This document shows, piece by piece, positions 57,105-64,000 of a stretch of DNA of 64,000 nt; the first letter of the stretch is position 1; every line of letters begins with the position of its first letter. The position numbers and the translations under genes are program-made. The stretch is from Isoetes taiwanensis. Its lineage: Eukaryota > Streptophyta > Lycopodiopsida > Isoetales > Isoetaceae. The notes below the pieces were generated by a model. The model was not told the DNA's origin. It saw only the letters and a program-made list of their open reading frames with translations, and ran no database searches. The stretch is taken from positions 5,901,194-5,965,193 of the forward strand of contig JAJEKV010000015.1 of assembly GCA_021234155.1 (NCBI GenBank), given 5' to 3'.

Positions 57105-58121
57105 AAAAGAGCCAAAGAAAAGAAGATGCAAGCGAGTTCTCAGCGAGATTCAAGCACCTCCCAGTATTGTTAGTGATTCTTCTCAGCCTGATAATTCAAT
57201 GGCTCTTGTTGTTTAAGAAAAAGAAAATCTCAAGCAAATTGACACAAAGAATAGGAAGGCTCCAGTCCAATGGACAGATCAGGGTGTTTCCACCTTTTTG
57301 AATCTTCTCAATGATATGAAACTGGTTACTAATGGCAGTCTGAATCTTTATAAATTCACAGTGGAGAGAAATTCTTGTGAAATTACAGCCAATTGTTGAT
57401 GGACTAGTAGAAGTTAGGCAACTGAAGAACAAATGGGATAAACTACAGGCAAAATTCAAGGATGAAAAAGAGGCTTCCAGTCAAACGGGTTCTGAGCCTT
57501 CAAGTTGGCAGTGGTATGACAGAATGAAAGAAGTCAAATATGGAGTGACATCTGATAACCCCATTCCAGGGGCTGGTGATGATGGGGAATTTGGAAATGA
57601 AGCCTTTGAGGCTGCAGATTTGCACACTAATTTTGCTGACAGTTTCTTTGAGACAGTTGGATCTGATGCTGCTTTAGATGACCCCTTTGAGGGTACTGAA
57701 GACATTCCCAATGTCAATGTCAACATAGATAATTCAGGTAGCCCAAGAATGCATGAAATACTCCCACAGGTAACAACACATATTCCTCCAGCCCTAGATC
57801 TGCAGCATGCAATCAACCTGGAGTTTGTGGAAAGCCAACTGGCGAGAAAAAAGTCTAGATTGATTGATTGATGAAGATATTCTTTATTTGGAATCTCACA
57901 AATGGCAAGCACTTTTGGAGAAACAGTATGAAGAAACTGGATTTCATGAAGGAAGAATCTGCGCAAAGAAAATGGAATTGGTAGGGGGAATTGAGACAAT
58001 TGGATTACGCAAATTCTTTGAAGATTGCTGAATCTATGGCAGCAATGATCCAGAGCATATGTCAGATGACAAAGGACACACTTCTCGAAGTTGCCAAATT
58101 GGCAGCCAAAAACAAAGAATA
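57105..58121 (+). pseudogene. PIF/Harbinger Myb/SANT-like accessory protein, broken
   Basis: After the LINE tail: KEPKKRRCKRVLSEIQAPPS, an in-frame TAA near 57214, then the Myb-like helix APVQWTDQGVSTFLNLLND, a frameshift near 57360, WREILVKLQPIVDG, RQLKNKWDKLQAKFKDEKEA, PSSWQWYDRMKEV and an acidic region, then shifted frames to about 58121. This is the trihelix/Myb_DNA-bind_3 type that helps PIF/Harbinger transposase reach DNA and the nucleus. It pairs with the transposase at 59432-60649. Confidence 0.78.
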
Positions 58122-58321
58122 AAGGTATGATGTTCACTTTCATACATTCTGTTATACTTTTCTTTTTGTTTCTTTTAGAAATGTCTCAAATTGGTTAACT
58201 GTCTTAATATTCAATGATTGGTACTTCAATCTAGGCATGTAGATATCGTAGCATAAAGCATTAAATACCAGTCTTATCAATTTGCTCCATTTAAACGTCC
58301 CCTCCACCCTCAAGCGTGAAC

Positions 58322-58899
58322 GAAATGGCATCTAAGCGTCCTCGATCTTCTTTGAGCCCTCCGACCTCCTCCTGTTCCTCTTCTTCTTCGGAAGAATACT
58401 CCAGAGAGGATTCATCTGAAGTCTCCCACGAGACTTCAGATTCGGAGGAAAACTACTACTCTGATCATGATTCATGGCTAGAAACTTCTGTGGAAGAAGT
58501 TCGGGAGGAGTCTTCATCCTCAATTTTTTACCCCCTCCTCCTCCTCCTCCCCCCGCAAATCAAGTTCAAGATTCTTTTTGGCCCCTCCTCCTCCCTCCTC
58601 CTCCTCCTCCTCCTCCTCCTCAAGCAGATGAGGTTCAAGATTCTTCACCAACAATCGTAGCCGAAGTTGAGGAAGTAGAAGTTATTTCACACAAGGTCAT
58701 CCACTGCTCTCTATCATAGCGGGCCGTCATGAATTTTCTGGATATGGGAGTGATCATCGAAGCCGAGGTCTTGTCTTGGGCAGAAGCAGCCCCTTTGAAA
58801 CAAAAGGCCCATGTGGAGTGTGTCTACATCCGGCATGCAGGGAAATGGGCATTGCATGAAGTGAAGACTATGACCGAGTACTGCGAGCTTTGTGCATGA
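58322..58899 (+). pseudogene. Unknown Ser/Asp- and Pro-rich gene between the Harbinger genes
   Basis: The first frame starts MASKRPRSSLSPPTSSCSSS followed by a Ser/Glu/Asp tract. Near 58525 the coding shifts to a frame with Pro runs (two polyproline blocks), VQDSFWPLLLPPP and VAEVEEVEVISHKVI; after a TAG it ends in MNFLDMGVIIEAEVLSWAEA and YIRHAGKWALHEVKTMTEYC, stopping near 58899. Short CTC repeats probably caused the shift. Family unknown. It could be a third gene of the Harbinger element or a nested piece. Confidence 0.35.
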
Positions 58900-59430
58900 A
58901 GAAAAGAAGATCCTCCTGCCCTTTTTTTTTTTTTTAATTCTGATATGTTCTTTTGTAAAGCAAAAAATATTTGCAATGAAAAGCCTCCTGGCAACCCCTT
59001 CAGCTTATATCGGACAGACCCCTTCAGCTTTTAATGATGTAAAGTGTTTTGATGATTAACAATGAATACAATATCGTTTTATCTTCACTTTCTATGTTTT
59101 ATTTATGTTTTGTCTTCATTTTCTGATTGTGTCTGTTACTGCAGACCATAGAGCATTGAGGACTATGTATCAAGTTTAAGCTGTTTTTTTTAGGGTCTAA
59201 AAAGACAGGCCAATAAATGTGGCCAGTTTCATTTGTATGCACAGAAATTCAGTTGTACTGCAGTTTTATTTTGAATAAAATCTCTATTTCAACATTCAGT
59301 TATTCTAACAGAATGGTGGTTTTTGTATTGATGACTTATTACAGGTCCAGATAAGATGAAATCAATAATATTCGAGAACAAGAAAGAAAGAACAAATTAT
59401 TAAAGAAGATTGCTAACAGAATCATCAAAT
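58900..59430. other. Non-coding part between Harbinger genes
   Basis: AT-rich UTR-like DNA with GAATAAAATC near 59273, which could be a plus-strand poly(A) signal for the upstream gene. No coding seen. Confidence 0.4.
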
Positions 59431-59431
59431 A

Positions 59432-60649
59432 TTACAGCAACACATGCCCATCCAAGTTCTCAAACAACGCATGCCTCATCTGATCTCCTTGTTTCTTTAG
59501 ACTTCTGTTCATAGCTTCAGTCTCATAGTAATAAACTGGATCAGCCTCTTCTTCGAGAGGCAGTATGTCCCATCCCATGTCCTCCATAATACAGAAGTTC
59601 CAAAGCACACAAGCAGCATGTATAATCTTGGATGCCTTGCCAACGTTTGAGAATTCTGAATTTTTCTTTCACAATCTCGAACCCATTTTCCACACAAACT
59701 CTACCCCTGCAAATCCTTTTATTAAACTTGCCATAAGGTCCATGATTCTGTGGAAAAACTTTCAAAAGGAAGGGTCTGGCAGCATAGGCAGAATCACCAA
59801 GCAAAAGTGGAGGAATGTTAACCTGGATTTGGTCTTCAGTGGCTTGACCTTTCTTCAATTTTCTGCCACTCAAGGTTACAACTGGTTCTTTCAAGATTAG
59901 TTTGGATGCAATTTTGCTGTATATGGAACTCTTCTTGAACTGATTTGAGTCATGGACTGATCCAGTTCTTGTAACACAGACATTTATAAACAGCCTGTTG
60001 TGTGTGACAATACCCTGCAAAAGACATGAGTGCCTTTTGTGTTGACTGTAATAGTCATCACCTTTGTCACTCCTCCTGGGTTTCCTCCATAAAAAGATAT
60101 GGGATCCGTCAACAGCACCATACACATTTGGCAGTCCTGTTGCATCATGAAATTCTTTTATACATTGAGTTAGTCTTGCTCCAGAAGGCATGGCTACAAA
60201 CCTTTTGTAAAGCATAAAACTAGTGTAATTTTTTTAGTATATTTCTGCACTGTAGCTTTTCCAACATAGAATCTCTGACCCACATGCAAAGGCATGTCAC
60301 CATGTGCCAGAAAGTACAGAACCATGGCTACAGCTTTCCTGGGATCAACAGGGGGCCTAACCTTAACCCCTGGCCTAATCAAATAGGGGACAACAAGCCC
60401 GACTAGTCTCTCAAAGCTGGCCCTCTTCATTCTGTAAAATTGATGCCACATATCATCTTCAAAAGAAGCTATACAATTCCATGCGTGGTTATCTATATTA
60501 TCCCATTGTGTTCTTTGTCTTGGAGCAATCCAAAATCTTCTAGGTGTTCTTCTAACCCGGCATGATCCAGCTAACATCAAAGATGAGGCAGCAGCACAGA
60601 AGAAGAACATGTTATTTTCTTGCAAGTCATCGTCATCGAATAGATTCAT
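59432..60649 (-). pseudogene. PIF/Harbinger DDE_Tnp_4 transposase, nearly intact
   Basis: N-terminal frame 60649-60194 includes FYRMKRASFERLVGLVVPYL and ATVQKYTKK, then a one-base shift in an A run (about 60228-60236). The next frame, 60215-59541, holds the catalytic core: VYGAVDGSHIFLWRKP (first D), LLLGDSAYAARPFLL (second D) and CVENGFEIVKEKFRILKR (E). Another shift near 59600 separates the end, EDMGWDILPLEEEADP and MNRSLKKQGDQMRHALFEN, stopping at 59432. The catalytic residues are all present. Two shifts make it a recent pseudogene. Confidence 0.92.
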
Positions 60650-61091
60650 TGGGTCTCCAAGCTCGTTTAGCTCAAGAAGCTACAAACAGAGCTTTTGGAA
60701 TGCGAATCCGATTGTAAGAGCACGCAACAGCATGGCAATCATTCCGAGAATCACTGGATCCATGATAGAACGGCCGGCAAATGGAACCCTATGCAAAGAA
60801 CACAGCAAACGAAATATCCCACAAAGCTTACCTACCAGCAGGAACATGGGAAGAAATATCCCATATTTTGGAGGCCGATTCAAAATTGGAGGGGAATTAT
60901 CCCACAAAAACTTGACCTACCGGAATGATTCGATGGAGTAGTTCTCCGGCGGTAAACCAAAAATTGAGGCCTAACGGACGCTGTTAGACCTCAAGAGACA
61001 GCCTTCTCTCCTTTCCTCCCAGAAAAATACGTACAATTCTGAGAGGAGTCGTATAGGACGAGAGACGGGTATTTTGGCAAGCATGTGGCCA

Positions 61092-61096
<5 letters not shown>

Positions 61097-61130
<34 letters not shown>
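61097..61130. repeat. (AG)n microsatellite next to the Rep fragment
   Basis: About 34 bp of AG, followed by G-rich sequence that opens the Rep reading frame. Confidence 0.95.
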
Positions 61131-61135
<5 letters not shown>

Positions 61136-61970
61136 AGCTCGACCACCTTCACTTGCAATGTGTATTTCATTTGTCAGCTACAACACTAATAGCTGTGAAT
61201 GTGAGGGTGAAGCAAGCACTAGACTGGGTTGTAAATAGGCATGTAGGTGGCGTTATAATCTGCAAGGCGCTCAAGGACACTCGCCTGCATTGCTTTGAGG
61301 GCATGCTGGGGTATTGTCTAAAGGATTCTGGGAAGATGCACTACAAGAATCATATGAAACAAGTGACTCCAGAGCGGTTGGAGAGGGGGAAGAATTTGTA
61401 TGCGCTCTATGGGGCCGGGGAAATCAAGCACTGTGTTGTATTTGACAATAGGAACATGCTTGGGGCGCTCGCCACTTTGTCCTGTATCATGGCCGACGCC
61501 AGATGACTCCCAGTCTATGTTATACGATTGCCAAGATGCTCCACACTGGGAAGTTCGTGCTATCCAGTGCATGGGTGTTGCCTTTCAACTCTTCAAGAAT
61601 TAGTTATGAGCGGGTAGAGGCAGCCTGGCGTCTCACGCTTGATCCTGACCATGCTTCGATTAGGGACGTCAGATGTGTGATTTATGGACTTCGTCCAGAT
61701 GAGGAGCCCTTGATAAGATAGGAAAAAGACTCCGTAGAATCTGGGACGATGCTATAGACTATAGGAAACTTGATAAGTTGAATGCCATGCTAGACGGGGA
61801 AGATGATGAGGATGACGAGGGCACAAATGCAAATGTGCAGAACTATCCTCGAGATGAAGAATATGTTGATGAATCTCCTGCATTTCTACCTCCTATTGAC
61901 AGCATTGCCCTTCCAATCTAGGACTTCATTTCCCTCCACTTTGCTGATGATTCTCTAGCTATTTCATAGT
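61131..61970 (+). pseudogene. Replitron-like HUH Rep, C-terminal half with HUH and YxxK motifs
   Basis: Frame reads GELDHLHLQCVFHLS; the HLH at 61144-61152 fits the HUH metal-binding motif. Further on come VRVKQALDWV and GMLGYCLKDSGKMHYKN, with the Tyr and Lys of YCLK fitting the Rep catalytic YxxK motif. Then VTPERLERGKNLYALYG and a stop at 61504. After one shift it goes on with RVEAAWRLTLDPDHASIRDV (61633-) and, shifted again, an acidic tail to about 61969. It lacks the N-terminal strand part, which is found at 24417-24540 in the same orientation. Confidence 0.6.
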
Positions 61971-64000
61971 GAGATCCTTCACAAGGAGCCCAAAAATGAA
62001 CTATCACATTAAACTGGTATCAAACTGCCTAAAAACCATGGTATACGTGGTTTTTTATGCATGAATTTATTTGATAGAAGAAAACCACATACCATAGTGG
62101 TTTGTTGAGACTATAGTGATTTATGACATGGTTATCCATGTTGGTTATTTGAACTATAATGGATTCTTAAAGCTAGCTAAGGTTTATGAGATAGTTTCAT
62201 GCATACAATAGTGGTTTATTAAAACTAGTAATAGTTTGTTAAAAGTATCTTGAATCTATCGTGCCTTGAATGCCAGTTTTATTATACCCAATATCATATG
62301 TATATGACATGGATTTAAGACATTTAAGCTCATTGGGCACATGTTTTATGGGTGCTCGAGCTTTATGATGATATGGTTGGTTGAATGAACTATAAGAACT
62401 CGTTATTATATATTTATTTCTTTGGGTTTTTCTTTTTTCCTTTTTTTGGTGGGGTTGGGGGTAAGTTGAAGCTATCGGTACTTTGTGGAAGGAGTCGTAT
62501 TATATATCATCATGGTCTATATTAAAATGTATTATTGTCTATTGATGTTGATGATTGAGGTTAATTGGTTGGTTCACTTGATCGATGCCATATAGGCCTC
62601 AAGTTCAAGTCCTCATGTAGACATGCAATATAGGGTGAATGGGGGCTTCTTGCCACCAAAGGGCAACATACTAACTATTCTCTATGCTTTAAGACTAGGT
62701 CGGAGTTTGGAAGACCTTTGTAGGTAAGATTGGTGTGAAGGCCAAGAGGAATTCATCTTCAACTTCAGCACTTCAAGGTCAAACTTCATAAGAGGTACTA
62801 TATTTAAGGTTAAACATTTGGTCAAGGCATGTTCTAGAAGACTTTAGGTTAAGAAGATTGGAAGATGCTCATTTGAAGTTTTGAAGTTAAAGTTTGAAAG
62901 ACCCCATGATACATGCTTTTAAGCCGTAGTCATTTTCTCCACTTCCCTATCCACATTCCATTTTTATTCCAGTATGCTCATTTTTGCCCCATATTCACCT
63001 TTTCCTCTTCTTAGCCTAGCCATTTTCCTATTTTCACCTTCATTATGCCCGCCTTGCCATATATATCCCCCTTTGAGAATTTTTACCTAGCCCATTTCTC
63101 TATTTATTCCTATATACTACCATAAGCCATCCATTTCCACCATTTCAATTCATACTCCATAGCTTTTATCTTAAAAGTTTTACACCTTTGCTATTGTGGT
63201 CAAAACCCATGTCACTATCTCTTTCATATCCATTACCCTTCACTCTTTGTGAAACACCTTTAGCCATCAAAACTCCACCTTCTCATTTTTTACATCTTAT
63301 TCCGTTACTATTGCTTCAATATTATTTTTTGCCCTTACTCCTTGCCCCATTTTGTTGTCTTGCATCCAAATACCTTGATGACGTCACCCTCACTTCATTC
63401 AAGATATGTGCTTATGCAAAATCCATAGCCAATGTTCCTAGAGGTCTCAATAATGCGTGCGTGGCCACTCCTAATATTGGATCCTTGAAGAATCAAGGAA
63501 ATAAGCTTAAATCATGTTAAAAAAGCTTATATGCTCTTTTGCTCAAATGTTTTGTAGATTGGAGGAGTTCCGCTTCATAACCGGCACGTTCCTGGTAGTC
63601 TACAGGAATTTCGCCAATATGTTTGGAAGACCTGCCTGAGCAACTGTCTGTTATCTTTTGTTTCAAAGTTCTAGTGACTCAAAATCCTGATGCATCGTCT
63701 TATTTTCTGCCTTTTTGAGTGTTTTTGTTGGGATAAGGTATGCTATTTGTTATAATTGAAAGGAAATTTTCATACAGGATGATGGTCAGTTCAGAGCTAA
63801 CTAGTATTTTCGACCAGTTTGCAGGTGACACCATTATTTTTGTGTTCGTGATGTCCTGTAATTCTTTTGTGTGCCACTTCTCTGTTCCAGTTGCAGGAAT
63901 TGGAGAAATAATCTTTGGGGATTTCTGGGTTGCAACAGATGTGGTCTTTCTTTTTCAATTCATCCGGTAAAGGGATTTGTGCACTTGTCTCTAAAATGTC
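61971..64000. other. Non-coding stretch to the window end
   Basis: AT-rich, with no supported gene. TTTTGTAG at about 63550 is followed by a coding-like run (IGGVPLHNRHVPGSLQEFRQ) that could be an exon of a gene extending to the right, and TTCATACAG|GATGATGG near 63778 could be a further acceptor. Neither is enough to call. Confidence 0.35.

Larger units (their letters stand above)
52094..60992. mobile_element. PIF/Harbinger transposon, interrupted by a LINE
   Basis: It contains the two genes expected of a PIF/Harbinger element, a Myb-like protein (plus strand) and a DDE_Tnp_4 transposase (minus strand), in divergent-end arrangement. Similar palindromic sequences lie outside each: GCCCATAACAGCCGTTAGGG (about 52094) and GAGGCCTAACGGACGCTGTT (about 60966). 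TTA and TAA occur within them, which fits the 3 bp TWA duplications of this superfamily. Exact ends are inferred. Without the LINE the element would be about 4.2 kb, a normal size. Confidence 0.65.

Noticed and set aside
61131-61970. Endogenous geminivirus-type Rep
   Set aside because: The YCLKDSGK context and acidic tail do not look like geminivirus Rep, and no helicase or coat gene is nearby; a Replitron-like source is preferred.

Overview
This window is nuclear DNA of a land plant. It has one ordinary intron-rich plant gene, a SAPS-domain regulatory subunit of protein phosphatase 6, set in a dense, nested field of transposable elements. The mix of elements suggests a seed-free plant (for example a fern or bryophyte) rather than a crop-type flowering plant, but this is inference and the species cannot be named. 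The mix includes LINEs with pentanucleotide tails, Replitron-like HUH Rep remnants, a DUF7869-type transposon and a PIF/Harbinger element. Nothing bacterial, no CRISPR array and no rRNA operon was seen.

Layout. 1-1557: intergenic DNA and a LINE fragment. 1558-10143: a Ty3/gypsy LTR retrotransposon with 576 and 582 bp LTRs. Its middle is deleted (gag joined to the C-terminal half of integrase), and it has a long extra open frame after integrase. That frame was later hit by a LINE, a tandem duplication and a 239 bp hAT-like MITE. 10144-16650: decayed LINE pieces, a tRNA-derived SINE between (AG)n tracts, and local tandem duplications. 16655-23300: the SAPS gene, 18 coding exons, with an in-frame stop in the last exon. 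23938-24540: the 5' half of a Replitron-like HUH endonuclease (Rep) pseudogene, broken by a LINE. 25225-35890: mostly non-coding, with four copies of a GC-rich hairpin sequence and one unknown coding-like locus (34285-34843). 35895-51672: two LINEs head to tail on the minus strand.

The most interesting object is at 41348-49499. It is an 8.15 kb DNA transposon sitting inside the upstream LINE between its endonuclease and reverse transcriptase. It has 31 bp terminal inverted repeats (one mismatch) and a TAAA duplication on each side. On the minus strand it carries a broken DUF7869-type DDE transposase. Divergently, on the plus strand, it carries a decayed multi-exon gene. That gene has a DGQHR/ParB-like N-terminal region, a degenerate DNA-methyltransferase AdoMet motif and a C-terminal FCP1/NIF-like domain. 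About 14 copies of a 15-19 bp palindrome (core ACGCC-A/T-GGCGT) lie in the shared promoter, in the two predicted introns and next to the right end. Transposase, modification-type cargo and repeated palindromes together look like one unit, and I do not recognise it as a described element.

51673-61130: microsatellites, a LINE tail, then a PIF/Harbinger element (about 52094-60992) with a Myb-like gene and a DDE_4 transposase. It was invaded by another LINE that has a TAATG ORF1/ORF2 junction and a possible third ORF. 61131-61970: the 3' half of a HUH Rep gene. It starts where the copy at 23938-24540 stops, in the same orientation, so the 36.6 kb between may be nested insertions that split one gene. 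61971-64000: no supported gene.
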